From a virus: a stretch of 36,054 bases of DNA. This document shows positions 8,575-16,460 of the stretch, piece after piece; the stretch's first letter is position 1; every line of letters begins with the position of its first letter. Location: positions 1 to 36,054 of IMG/VR virus record IMGVR_UViG_3300024999_000244; one strand, written 5' to 3'. The notes under the pieces are model-generated. The model was given only the letters and a program-made list of their open reading frames with translations. It was not told where the DNA came from and made no database searches. Position numbers and translations under genes: made by a program.

Positions 8575-10206
8575 TTGTCAAAATTACAAGAATTACAAAA
8601 TTTATCTCTTGCTACTACCTATGAAATAGATAGTAATTTTGATTCTGATAAATTTATCAAAATGAGGCTTAGGGTATGCCACGACCAAATTAACCCAAAT
8701 AAAAGCGAATTTGATGTTGAAAATATGGAGAAAACTAAAGATTCTATTAAAAATATACCAATATTAGCTAATGTAATTTTTGATGAAGATGGGATTCCAC
8801 AATTTGGTGGTCACGACATGGAAATAGAAGAAGATAAAGTTAATAATGGTGAGTATAGAATTATATATAAAGAGACTCCAATAGGATTAGTGCCTGAGAA
8901 TTGCAATCATACAATTGAAAAATTTAATGATAAAAATTATGTATTCTGTGATGCATATATTTGGAAAGAGTATTCAAATTATGCTCAAGATATTATTGAA
9001 AGAGACAAAGAAATTAAATTATCTATGGAGATATTGATTGATTCTTATTCTTACAATGCTAAAGATAAAGTTTATAATATCGCAGATTATAGATATCAAG
9101 GAATTACTTTTTTAAATAAAGATTTTGGTACTGGTATGGAGAATGCATTAGCAACAACTGGTAAATTTTCAGAAGATAATTTTAAAGAAAAGTTTATTAT
9201 TATGATGCAAGAGTTAAAAGATACTCTTACTCAATATGATAATATAAATAATTCTATGGAAGAAGGAGGTAATGTTTTGGACGAACAAATCAAAGAGTTA
9301 TTAGAAAAATTTAATTTTACAATTGATAACTTACCAATTGATATTGAAGGAATGAGTTTTGAAGATTTAGAAATTAAATTAAATGAATTTACTACTGAAA
9401 ATGTCGAAGAAGTAATTGAAGAAATTGTAACAGAAGAATCTAATGAAGAAGTTGTAACAGAAACTGAAGTATTTGAAGAAGAAGAAGAAGATATTGTTGT
9501 AGAGACAGAAAAATTTAAAAAAATATTTGAACTTTCTCATTCAGATATTAGATATGCATTATATCAATTATTATATCCTGTAGAATCAGCAGATAATGAA
9601 TGGTATTTTATTGATCAAGTATTTGACAATCGTTTTGAGTACGAAAATTGGGAAGGAACAAAAATATATCGCCAAGAGTATAAAAAAGATGGTGATAATA
9701 TATCTTTTGAAGGCGATAGAATTGAATTATTTCAAGAAAGACTTACTAAAGAGGAAAAAGCAGAATTGGATAAGATGAGAAGTAATTATTCTAAACTTCA
9801 ATCAAAAATTGAAAACATTCAATCAGAATTCAATTCTCTAAAGACAGAAAATGAAACAATTATTAGTTCAAATGAAATTCTTAAAAATGATAATACTTCC
9901 CTGTTAGAATTTAAATCTGAAATTATAAAACAACAACAAGAAGCATTTGAAGCACAACAATTACAACTTAAAGTAGAATTAATTGAAAACTTCTCTAAAG
10001 TATTATCTATTGAAGAAATTAAATCAGTAGAAGAGAAAAATTTATCACTTGAAGATATGGATAAAGAATTTAAAATTATGTATGCTTCAAAAGAATTATC
10101 TGCAAAATTTGCAAAGAAAACTAAAAAAACTGATACAGAGATTCCAATTTTTAATTTTTCACTTAAGAAAAAAGAAGATTGGACTTCATTAATACCTAAG
10201 AAATAA
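8575..10206 (+). CDS. Prohead protease fused to scaffold
   Basis: 543 residues between portal and capsid genes. Residues 1 to about 230 look like a phage prohead serine protease of XkdF/S78-like type: GGHDME (candidate His), then a strand with KLSMEI (candidate Ser) and GITFLNKDFGTG. From about 235 the protein becomes strongly acidic (runs of Glu near 300). It has a small insert domain (FELSHSDIRYALYQLL) and a long coiled coil (about 400-490), then a basic tail ending in KKKEDWTSLIPKK, typical of scaffolds. Protease cleavage of scaffold and capsid subunits would mature the head. Start TTG 8575 is set by AAAGGAGGTG seven bases upstream. Confidence 0.8.
   Translation: MSKLQELQNLSLATTYEIDSNFDSDKFIKMRLRVCHDQINPNKSEFDVENMEKTKDSIKNIPILANVIFDEDGIPQFGGHDMEIEEDKVNNGEYRIIYKETPIGLVPENCNHTIEKFNDKNYVFCDAYIWKEYSNYAQDIIERDKEIKLSMEILIDSYSYNAKDKVYNIADYRYQGITFLNKDFGTGMENALATTGKFSEDNFKEKFIIMMQELKDTLTQYDNINNSMEEGGNVLDEQIKELLEKFNFTIDNLPIDIEGMSFEDLEIKLNEFTTENVEEVIEEIVTEESNEEVVTETEVFEEEEEDIVVETEKFKKIFELSHSDIRYALYQLLYPVESADNEWYFIDQVFDNRFEYENWEGTKIYRQEYKKDGDNISFEGDRIELFQERLTKEEKAELDKMRSNYSKLQSKIENIQSEFNSLKTENETIISSNEILKNDNTSLLEFKSEIIKQQQEAFEAQQLQLKVELIENFSKVLSIEEIKSVEEKNLSLEDMDKEFKIMYASKELSAKFAKKTKKTDTEIPIFNFSLKKKEDWTSLIPKK
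9277..10206 (+). CDS. Nested in-frame scaffold protein (internal start)
   Basis: Inside the protease-scaffold gene, AAGGAGGT (9263-9270) stands six bases before an in-frame TTG (9277), exactly at the boundary between protease domain and scaffold region. Initiation there would give a separate scaffold of 309 residues beginning MDEQIKELLEKFNF. This mirrors the lambda C/Nu3 arrangement, where scaffold is made from an internal start in the protease gene. The signal is seen in the sequence; its use is inferred. Confidence 0.65.
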   Translation: MDEQIKELLEKFNFTIDNLPIDIEGMSFEDLEIKLNEFTTENVEEVIEEIVTEESNEEVVTETEVFEEEEEDIVVETEKFKKIFELSHSDIRYALYQLLYPVESADNEWYFIDQVFDNRFEYENWEGTKIYRQEYKKDGDNISFEGDRIELFQERLTKEEKAELDKMRSNYSKLQSKIENIQSEFNSLKTENETIISSNEILKNDNTSLLEFKSEIIKQQQEAFEAQQLQLKVELIENFSKVLSIEEIKSVEEKNLSLEDMDKEFKIMYASKELSAKFAKKTKKTDTEIPIFNFSLKKKEDWTSLIPKK

Positions 10207-10262
10207 TAAAATAATAAAATTAATAAAATAAAATAAAATAAAATTTAAGGAGGAATTTATTT

Positions 10263-10295
10263 ATGGCTAATGTAAACAACGTAGTAACTGGGAGT
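10263..10295 (+). CDS. Virion protein, exon 1 (11 codons)
   Basis: ATG 10263 follows AAGGAGG. The frame encodes MANVNNVVTGS and then hits a stop at 10305 if unspliced. The exon end is placed after T10295 because GGAGT (10291-10295) pairs with GCTCC (10348-10352), giving the group I P1 helix with the required U-G pair at the splice site. Joined to 12175 it keeps frame and yields a 189-residue protein. Confidence 0.75.
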
Positions 10296-10755
10296 AATAA
10301 ACAATAATTATCAATAAATACATATTTATATAATTGATAATCGTAAAGCTCCGCATATAGAGTAATCTGTATGTAGTGATAGATGACGTATAACAATCTA
10401 TCCCATATCTCAACAATTGCTGGCAATCCCTAAAGCTAGTTAAACTACAACGTAGGTATGAAACAAAACCAAACGTGAATGTTGCGAAAGCAGAAAAAAT
10501 TAACTAGATAGTGCATGGTTAAATCCTAAACACTAAAATAAAATGGGTCTTCAGCAGCATATGTCCGAATAGGATACTGTTCAACGACTATCCCTCATAA
10601 GGGGAGTAGGGTCAAGTGACTCGAAACGAGAGACTCCTTAGAAATAAGGATGATGATATAGTCTGTGCTTGCATGGAAATCATGCAGAAGTTCATTTTAA
10701 ACAATATTGTTTAATTGAGAACTGGTAGAGATTAACGACCTCTATTGAACACGTT

Positions 10756-10791
10756 AAAAACATACTTAAATATGTATATTTTTATTTATTT
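10756..10791 (+). repeat. Inverted repeat, left arm, around tnpB
   Basis: Thirty-six bases whose reverse complement matches 12149-12183 with a single deleted A. The arms close the loop that contains the leader RNA, tnpB and its 3' region. Confidence 0.85.
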
Positions 10792-10798
10792 AAATATT

Positions 10799-10881
10799 AA
10801 CAATGGGACAGAGGGTTGCTCCTTTTCTGATTACTGCAATAATCAGATTACCATTGTTTTTATATTGCCAACTTTTTGCAG
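10799..10881 (+). ncRNA. Structured leader RNA, copy G, before tnpB
   Basis: Outer stem AACAATGG (10799-10806) pairs with CCATTGTT (10851-10858), followed by Ts. Hairpin 1 is AGAGGG/CCTTTT with loop TTGCT. Hairpin 2 is CTGATT/AATCAG (10827-10846) with loop ACTGCAAT. Loop bases CTGCAA are exactly complementary to TTGCAG at 10876-10881, just upstream of the tnpB ribosome binding site. Confidence 0.7.
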
Positions 10882-10896
10882 AAAGGAGGTGAGGAT

Positions 10897-12027
10897 ATGA
10901 TAAGGTCTTATAAAATAAGATTATTACCAAATCAAGAACAAGAACAATTATTATGGAAACATATTAATACATCTAGATTTGTTTGGAATTTTGGTTTATC
11001 TCACCAAGAAGAATTATATAAAAATAATCAAAAACATCTAAGTGGTTATGATCTTAGAAAAGTATTAACAAATCTTAAACAACAAGATGGGTATATGTGG
11101 TTAAAAGAAGTATCTGCTTATACTATATCCGATGTTTGTTTAGATTTAGATAATGCTTATAAAAGATTTTTTAATAAACAAAATCACAAACCAAAATTTA
11201 AAAAGAAAAATAAATGTAAAAATAGTTTTCCTATAAGATCAGATAGGTTTTATTTTAATAATAATTGTGCTAACATTGAAAAAATTGGTAAAATAAAATA
11301 TCAAACTAATTATAATTTACATCAAGGTAGAAATATGTGTAAATTTACAAATCCAAGAATTAAATATAAAAATAACAAATGGATATTAAGTTTTGGTATG
11401 GAGTGTGATAGTCAAACACAAATATTTACTGATAATTCGATGGGAATTGATTTGGGAATTAAAGAACTTGCAATAGTTAGTTGTGGTGATAAATTTAAGG
11501 TTTTTAAAAATATTAATAAGACTAAAATAGTTAAAAAATTAAATAAACAATTAAAACATGCTCAAAGAAAGGTTAGTAGAAAATATTATACTAATAAATC
11601 TTGGAACAAGTCTAATAATATTATTAAAGCCGAAAAACGAGTTAAACAACTATATAATAAACTATCAAATATTAGAAATAATTATATTCATCAAATTACT
11701 AGAGAATTAATTAATATGCTTCCATATAGAATAGTAATGGAAGATTTAAATGTCAAAGGTATGATGAAGAATAAACATCTTTCTAAAGCAATCCAAGAAC
11801 AATGTTTTTATGAATTCAAAAGACAAATGCAATATAAATGTGAAGAATATGGAATAAAATTTGTTTTAGCAGATAGATTTTATCCTAGTTCTAAACTTTG
11901 TAGTGATTGTGGTTTTAAAAAGAATAATTTAAAATTGTCTAATAGAATTTATAAATGTGATAATTGTGGATTGATTATTGATAGGGATAAAAATGCAAGT
12001 ATAAATCTTATGAATTATAAAGGTTGA
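10897..12027 (+). CDS. tnpB: TnpB RNA-guided nuclease (intron-encoded)
   Basis: 376-residue TnpB of the IS200/IS605 and IStron type. The N-terminus MIRSYKIRLLPNQEQE and TSRFVWNFGL are canonical. The split RuvC residues are all present: Asp in GIDLGIKE, Glu in VMEDLNVKGM and Asp in IDRDKNASINL. Between the last two is the zinc finger CSDCG...CDNCG. The protein therefore looks catalytically complete. ATG 10897 is chosen because AAGGAGGTG lies immediately upstream; TTG 10876 would place the start inside the leader RNA. No tnpA transposase is present, so the protein probably acts as an RNA-guided homing nuclease for the intron. Confidence 0.93.
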   Translation: MIRSYKIRLLPNQEQEQLLWKHINTSRFVWNFGLSHQEELYKNNQKHLSGYDLRKVLTNLKQQDGYMWLKEVSAYTISDVCLDLDNAYKRFFNKQNHKPKFKKKNKCKNSFPIRSDRFYFNNNCANIEKIGKIKYQTNYNLHQGRNMCKFTNPRIKYKNNKWILSFGMECDSQTQIFTDNSMGIDLGIKELAIVSCGDKFKVFKNINKTKIVKKLNKQLKHAQRKVSRKYYTNKSWNKSNNIIKAEKRVKQLYNKLSNIRNNYIHQITRELINMLPYRIVMEDLNVKGMMKNKHLSKAIQEQCFYEFKRQMQYKCEEYGIKFVLADRFYPSSKLCSDCGFKKNNLKLSNRIYKCDNCGLIIDRDKNASINLMNYKG

Positions 12028-12174
12028 TTAATTAAAATTTTGAGGATTAATTGACTTTGTAGGACTTTGATGCATCCGAATATAATCCTTTGGAGAATTA
12101 TATCAAACAGAAGTAGTCTTTTGACAAAACTGGATTCTATGAATAAGGAAATAAATAAAAATATACATATTTAG
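12028..12174 (+). ncRNA. Candidate omega RNA / 3' end of intron
   Basis: In TnpB systems the guide RNA scaffold spans the tnpB 3' end and the right end of the element, with the guide copied from the adjoining flank. Here the 147 nt after tnpB contain a hairpin (ATATAAT with ATTATAT around 12079-12104) and then the right inverted-repeat arm. If the intron end is the scaffold end, the guide would begin at 12175, i.e. exon 2. No scaffold consensus could be checked. Confidence 0.4.
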
Positions 12175-12183
12175 TATGTTTTT
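12149..12183 (+). repeat. Inverted repeat, right arm, spanning the 3' splice site
   Basis: Reverse complement of 10756-10791 with one base missing. The last nine bases (12175-12183) lie in exon 2 under the splice site proposed here. Confidence 0.8.
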
Positions 12184-12711
12184 AGCATCAGATACGGTAT
12201 TGTAAATCTTCGTAAAGTAGCAGGTGTAAAAACAGGTGAACATAACATTCAATATGCTTTAAATGCAACTGATTTTGCTACTACTGCTTGTCAAAATGGT
12301 TTTCTTTTAGAAGAAGAGCATTATACAAAAACTCTTGGTTTACCTGGTGCTGCAACTACTAGGGTTGGTTTAGTTGCATGTGTAGAAAAAATGTATGATG
12401 AAAGTGATATGAGTTTGGGTAATTTTAGACTTAATCTTAATGAATATTTGCCTAGAATTTATCGTATGAAAATAGGTGATATGTTCGATACTAATAACTT
12501 TAAATATGATGATGGAGATTATGCTAACTATGCTGCTATCGTAGCTGCTATCACTGCTGGTACTGCTGTATATGCATATCCTTCCACTAATGGTCAGATT
12601 GAATTAGAACCTATTCAAAATGCAGGTGCTGCTGTTGAATTGCAAGCAACCAGAGTCGTAACTTTACCTGCTGGAGAGGCTGGATTAATGTTTGTTTGCA
12701 CAAAAAGCTAA
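12175..12711 (+). CDS. Virion protein exon 2 (head decoration/fibre-like)
   Basis: The frame is open from the intron end to the stop at 12709-12711 and continues exon 1. The ATG at 12391 is internal. The mature product would be about 189 residues, with IVNLRKVAGVKTGEHNIQYAL near the start and Ala/Thr/Val-rich beta strands and a TLPAGEAGLMFVCTKS end. It lies directly upstream of the major capsid gene, a usual place for a head decoration or stabilisation protein. The family is not firmly recognised. The alternative that translation starts at 12391 is unlikely, because there is no ribosome binding site there and the coding frame extends upstream. Confidence 0.75.
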   Translation, partial: YVFSIRYGIVNLRKVAGVKTGEHNIQYALNATDFATTACQNGFLLEEEHYTKTLGLPGAATTRVGLVACVEKMYDESDMSLGNFRLNLNEYLPRIYRMKIGDMFDTNNFKYDDGDYANYAAIVAAITAGTAVYAYPSTNGQIELEPIQNAGAAVELQATRVVTLPAGEAGLMFVCTKS

Positions 12712-12721
12712 GTAGTATAAA

Positions 12722-12734
12722 TTATAAATATAAT
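12722..12734 (+). promoter_or_regulatory. Recurrent motif TTATAAATATAAT before major capsid gene
   Basis: Copy of the motif ending 26 nt before the capsid start and just upstream of AAAGGAGG. A promoter here would give the capsid gene its own short-leader transcript. Confidence 0.5.
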
Positions 12735-12760
12735 AATATTAAAGGAGGAATTAATTTAAT

Positions 12761-13762
12761 ATGGAAAGAAAATACTTTGAATTATCAATGGCTACATATA
12801 ATAGAGATGATTCAGTAGTTGATGGTGTTACATATACTTCTGCTGAAAAAAATGAAGCATTGAGAAATGCTTTTAAAGATTTAGTACCTGATGGTAAAAA
12901 TAGATATAAGAGTTTCAGGAAAAATAAGAATGAGATTTTTGAATTAGTTGAAGAAAATGTTGATGAAATTCTACCAAAAAGAGTTGATGATGCTTATGGT
13001 GGTTTTGTTGAGTATCAGATTTTAGATCAAGGACAAAAACCTAAATTTAAGACTAAGAAAGGTAAAAGAGGCTTATTAAACTTTATTACCAAAGTTGGTT
13101 TGGGTGGTGTAATTGAAAGAACAAGATTAGATGTTGATTACATTAACATGACTATGGAAGCATATGGCGGTGCAGTATATGTCGAATTTGAGCGTTTTTT
13201 AGACGGCGTGGTGGATTGGACTGATTTAATTAATGCTATCGTAGATGGTATTATGGAAAAAATTAATCTTCAAATTCAAACTACTTTAATTGCTTCATTC
13301 ACTGGTTTGTCCGCTAATATGAAAGTACAAGCTAATTCTTTTGTTCCTAGTCAAATGGGACAATTAATTACCAATGTACAATCTTATGGTGATAACGTAG
13401 TTATTTTCTGTACTCCTACTTTTGCAGGTACTATTGAAGAAACTCCTGGATTTGTTAGTGATATGGATAGAACTGAACGTAGGGAATTTGGTAGAATTGG
13501 TAAATTTAGAGGTGCTAGTGTTATTGTATTGCCTAACGCTTTTGCTGATGATACTAATACTAGTAAAGTATTGAGTGATCAATATGCCATTATTGTGGCA
13601 ACTAATGAAAGTAAAATTGTTAAAGTAGCATTTGAAGGTGAAACTATTGTTAGGGAAACTGAAAATGCTGATATGAGTATAGATTTCGAATCATATCGCA
13701 AATTTGGTTTAACTATTGTTTACAGTAATTGGTATACAATGTATAGAAATACCTCACTCTAA
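12761..13762 (+). CDS. Major capsid protein (HK97-like)
   Basis: 333 residues, following the scaffold and decoration genes. The pattern fits an HK97-fold capsid subunit: a charged N-arm and E-loop region (FRKNKNEIFELVEENVDEILP), a long helix with AIVDGIMEKINLQIQTTLI, and A-domain strands (VVIFCTPTFAGTI, GASVIVLPNAF, YAIIVATNESKIVKVAFEG), ending with a YRKFGLTIVYSNWY strand. Codon choice is slightly less A+T-extreme than in the flanking nuclease genes, as expected of a highly expressed gene. Start ATG 12761 follows AAAGGAGG. A terminator/pseudoknot RNA follows the stop. Confidence 0.88.
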   Translation: MERKYFELSMATYNRDDSVVDGVTYTSAEKNEALRNAFKDLVPDGKNRYKSFRKNKNEIFELVEENVDEILPKRVDDAYGGFVEYQILDQGQKPKFKTKKGKRGLLNFITKVGLGGVIERTRLDVDYINMTMEAYGGAVYVEFERFLDGVVDWTDLINAIVDGIMEKINLQIQTTLIASFTGLSANMKVQANSFVPSQMGQLITNVQSYGDNVVIFCTPTFAGTIEETPGFVSDMDRTERREFGRIGKFRGASVIVLPNAFADDTNTSKVLSDQYAIIVATNESKIVKVAFEGETIVRETENADMSIDFESYRKFGLTIVYSNWYTMYRNTSL

Positions 13763-13785
13763 GGATTATTTTAAAATAAAGATAG

Positions 13786-13874
13786 GACAAATTGCGCTAT
13801 TTGTCTGATAAGAGGGTATCCTTTCTACCCTCTTTTTTATTTTTTAAAATTTTGAAAGGTTAATCATAGAAAGG
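13786..13874 (+). ncRNA. Structured leader RNA, copy B
   Basis: Hairpin 1 is GACAAAT/ATTTGTC with loop TGCGCT (13786-13805). Hairpin 2 is AAGAGGGTA/TACCCTCTT with loop TCCTTTC (13810-13834), running into Ts and doubling as the capsid-operon terminator. Loop CCTTTC is complementary to GAAAGG at both 13854-13859 and 13869-13874; the second copy is the ribosome binding site of the endonuclease. The outer stem is weak (AT pairs only). Confidence 0.7.
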
Positions 13875-13882
13875 GTGATAAA

Positions 13883-14704
13883 TTGGAACAAATTAATTCA
13901 ATAATTATTACAAATGACACTAATAATTCTGGGATTTATTTAATTATTAATTTACAAAATAATAAGTTTTATGTAGGTAGTTCAGTAAATGTAAAGAAAA
14001 GAAAGAATAAACATTTGCAACAATTAAGAAAAAACAATCATGATAATTCATATTTACAATATTCTTTCAATAAATATGGTGAAAGTAATTTCGTATTTAC
14101 ATTAATTGAAGATGTTCCTGATAAAAATAATTTAATTATAAGAGAACAATATTGGATAGATACATTGGATGCTTGTAATAAAAATATTGCTTATAATATT
14201 TTACCAAAAGCTAATAGTATGCTAGGATATAAACATGGTTCAAAATCTACTGAAAAACATCGTCAAGCAGGATTAAATTTATCACCAGAATCAAGACAAA
14301 AAATTGCAGAATCTAAATATAAATCAGTTATTCAATTAACTCTTGAAGGTCAATTTGTAAAGAAATGGATTAGCATTAAAGAAATATGTGATACATTGGA
14401 ATTTGATCAACCACATATTTCTACATGTTGTGCTAATAAAAATAATGTAAAACAACACAAAGGATTTATATGGGTATGGGAATATAATTATAAAGATTTT
14501 GATATTAACAATTATAAAAGACCATACAAAAACAATAAAGGTAAAATTACTTTACAATATGATTTAGATGGTAATTTTATTAAAGAATGGTTAAATGCTA
14601 AAACAGCATCTAGGGAATTAGGATTAGAATACATATCAATAACTGAATGTTGCACAGGGAGAATTAAAAAATCTCAAGGTTTCATCTGGAAATATGCATC
14701 ATAA
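13883..14704 (+). CDS. GIY-YIG homing endonuclease
   Basis: 273 residues from TTG 13883 (binding site GAAAGGG). The GIY-YIG domain has GIYLIINLQ at residues 18 onward and KFYVGSS, with Arg and Lys following; IIREQYWID holds the conserved Glu. Two NUMOD1-type repeats follow (about residues 165-205 and 228-270), each with an LxGxFxxxWxSxKxA-like start and a GFIWxW/KY end. It is clearly related to the gene at 939 but lacks the long NUMOD3 linker. It sits between major capsid and head-completion genes as an independent insertion. Confidence 0.92.
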   Translation: MEQINSIIITNDTNNSGIYLIINLQNNKFYVGSSVNVKKRKNKHLQQLRKNNHDNSYLQYSFNKYGESNFVFTLIEDVPDKNNLIIREQYWIDTLDACNKNIAYNILPKANSMLGYKHGSKSTEKHRQAGLNLSPESRQKIAESKYKSVIQLTLEGQFVKKWISIKEICDTLEFDQPHISTCCANKNNVKQHKGFIWVWEYNYKDFDINNYKRPYKNNKGKITLQYDLDGNFIKEWLNAKTASRELGLEYISITECCTGRIKKSQGFIWKYAS

Positions 14705-14778
14705 CAACCCTTAAACTATCATAACACTATTCAACAACAACAAAATAAAATTTTAAAATAAAAGGAATGGTTATTCTT

Positions 14779-15300
14779 ATGGCAAAATCAACTCAATCTA
14801 AAAATCAATTAAACGAATTTAACACAATTGATCCAGATAGAAAAGTTAGAATCATAAACAATTCTAATTCTAAAATTTATTGGACTCAATTAAATGGTAG
14901 ACCTATTAATTTAATGAAAATTGCTGCTCCTGCCTCATTGCCTTATGTGGAATTAGAAAATATGGCATATACTAGTGATTTAATTCAAACGGGAGATATT
15001 TATGTTCCTGATAAAGATGTATTCGATGCTTTAGGTATTGTAAATTTAAAACATGAAGATATAAAACTACATTCTGAATTAAAGCGCATGTTAGCAAATT
15101 TAAATGCAGAAGAATTAAAAGAAGAAATATCTAAACTTCCAGACGGTAATAAGGAATTATTAGCTGAATTAGCAATTGTTGATTACAATAATTTAAAAGG
15201 TTCTGTAATTGACACAATCGAGGATGAAACAAAAGTAAAAATTTCTCTTATAAAAGAAGATGAAAAAGCAAATAAACAAAATCAAGAAAAGAACAAATAA
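14779..15300 (+). CDS. Hypothetical virion-region protein
   Basis: 173 residues from ATG 14779, spaced properly from AAAAGGA; ATG 14767 abuts the binding site and is unlikely. The N-terminal half is beta-rich (RKVRIINNSNSKIYWTQLNG). The C-terminal part is helical and charged, ending in a Lys/Gln/Asn tail. Position between the major capsid gene and the neck genes suggests a head-completion or assembly role, but I do not recognise the family. Confidence 0.75.
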   Translation: MAKSTQSKNQLNEFNTIDPDRKVRIINNSNSKIYWTQLNGRPINLMKIAAPASLPYVELENMAYTSDLIQTGDIYVPDKDVFDALGIVNLKHEDIKLHSELKRMLANLNAEELKEEISKLPDGNKELLAELAIVDYNNLKGSVIDTIEDETKVKISLIKEDEKANKQNQEKNK

Positions 15301-15327
15301 AATAAATAATGAAAGTAGTTTGATATT

Positions 15328-15765
15328 ATGACTATTTCTTATGATTTAATTTTTCAGAAGTTTATGCATGAAATTAATGATTTTGATTTAACGTCTTTAA
15401 ATGAAGAGCAAATGTTGATAGAAAATAAATTAACTCTATCTAAAGCAGTGTCTTTATTTAAAAAATGCAAACAATCATTAATTAGAGATGATGAAGATGA
15501 AGAATTTACAAATGATTTAACAGAAGAAGAACAATGGATATTAGCAGATTATATGAGAAAAGTTTGGTTAGATGAAAAAATAAATAATGGTGAATTATTA
15601 AAATTAAGATTAACAGATAAAGATTTTAAAACTTTTAGTCCTGCTGATTTATTAGGAACTATGAGTAAATTAAAATCAATTTATGACAAAGAATTAAAGT
15701 TAAAAGTTAATGATTATTTGTATGATGGTTATTTATACTCTAAGTTTTACAAATCAGGTGGTTAG
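15328..15765 (+). CDS. Probable head-tail adaptor/connector protein
   Basis: 145 residues, all alpha by appearance, with an acidic middle (IRDDEDEEFTNDLTEEEQWILADYM) and a helix KVWLDEKINNGELLKLRL. Small helical proteins of this size after the capsid gene commonly form the adaptor ring below the portal. The residue pattern EEEQWILADYMxxVWL fits phage neck proteins I have seen, but this is an inference from position and fold type. Confidence 0.65.
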   Translation: MTISYDLIFQKFMHEINDFDLTSLNEEQMLIENKLTLSKAVSLFKKCKQSLIRDDEDEEFTNDLTEEEQWILADYMRKVWLDEKINNGELLKLRLTDKDFKTFSPADLLGTMSKLKSIYDKELKLKVNDYLYDGYLYSKFYKSGG

Positions 15766-15797
15766 GAGTGATTATATTTTAGAAGGGAGATTAGATT

Positions 15798-16427
15798 ATG
15801 AGTGAATTTAATTTAAAGACAGTTAGTGAAAATTCAATAACAAGTGATATTGTGCAAGGAACAATTAAATCAAAGATTAAATTTTTACCATTAGCTTCTT
15901 CTGCGATTTCAGGTGTTGATTTCCATAAATTATTTGCAATTGGTGATGTAACAGGAACAACAGCTTATGGGTTTGGTGATCCAACAAAACCGACTACAGG
16001 TATTATGGGTAGTTTTGGTAGAACAGCTATTGCAACAGGAACACCAACTGATACAGGTTTAGATATTAGAGTTATAAATAAACTTGTAAATACAGGAGCG
16101 AATACAATTCAAGGTGCTTATATCAAAGCAAAAAATTATACTGGTGGAACTGTAGGTATAGTTAAAGGTTTATTTGTAGAAGTTGTTAATGATGGAACTG
16201 CAACAACTGTATTAGGTATAGAGATTGGTTCTGATGGTACTGTACCTACAGCAGATGTTAAATTTAGTAATGGTGCATATTTAGTTGCTTTATCAACTGC
16301 AATTACAGTAAATGTAACTACTACAACTGCTCCTGCTGGATCTCTTGGATTTACAACTAACGCAACAGGTTTAGGGAAATTATTTATGTCTGATGGTTCA
16401 AAATGGCAATACGCAGTAGTAGCATAA
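15798..16427 (+). CDS. Hypothetical beta-rich structural protein
   Basis: 209 residues starting at ATG 15798 behind AGAAGGGAG. Composition is rich in Gly, Thr, Val and Ala with short strand repeats (TGGTVGIVKGLFVEVVNDGTA), and the C-terminus reads GLGKLFMSDGSKWQYAVVA, a common end of phage fibre- or decoration-type proteins. Probably a virion surface component. No catalytic motif. Confidence 0.7.
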   Translation: MSEFNLKTVSENSITSDIVQGTIKSKIKFLPLASSAISGVDFHKLFAIGDVTGTTAYGFGDPTKPTTGIMGSFGRTAIATGTPTDTGLDIRVINKLVNTGANTIQGAYIKAKNYTGGTVGIVKGLFVEVVNDGTATTVLGIEIGSDGTVPTADVKFSNGAYLVALSTAITVNVTTTTAPAGSLGFTTNATGLGKLFMSDGSKWQYAVVA

Positions 16428-16460
16428 TATAATTTTAATTAATATAAGGAGAAATTAAAA

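Larger units (their letters stand above)
10296..12174 (+). mobile_element. Group I intron carrying TnpB (IStron-like)
   Basis: The catalytic core matches the phage IA2 type (T4, SPO1, Twort). The P7 strand GTTCAACGACTATCCC lies near 10579-10594, then GGAGTAGGGTCAAGTGACTC, its partner GATATAGTC near 10654-10662, and the 3' domain GAGATTAACGACCTC around 10732-10744. P1 carries an extra 9-bp hairpin (10307-10315 with 10333-10341). The tnpB gene sits in a peripheral loop closed by a 36-nt inverted repeat (10756-10791 and 12149-12183). The 3' end is placed at G12174, which keeps frame, and TATG of exon 2 can form P10 with CGTA (10342-10345). Loss of splicing would truncate the host gene after 14 codons. 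Confidence 0.88.

Noticed and set aside
10756-12183. Inverted repeats as terminal repeats of a DDE-type insertion sequence
   Set aside because: No transposase is present, TnpB elements do not use inverted terminal repeats, and the right arm overlaps the intron 3' end; an RNA stem is a better explanation.
12391-12711. A separate 106-aa gene starting at ATG 12391
   Set aside because: The same frame is open and coding-like back to 12175, there is no ribosome binding site, and exon 1 joins it in frame.
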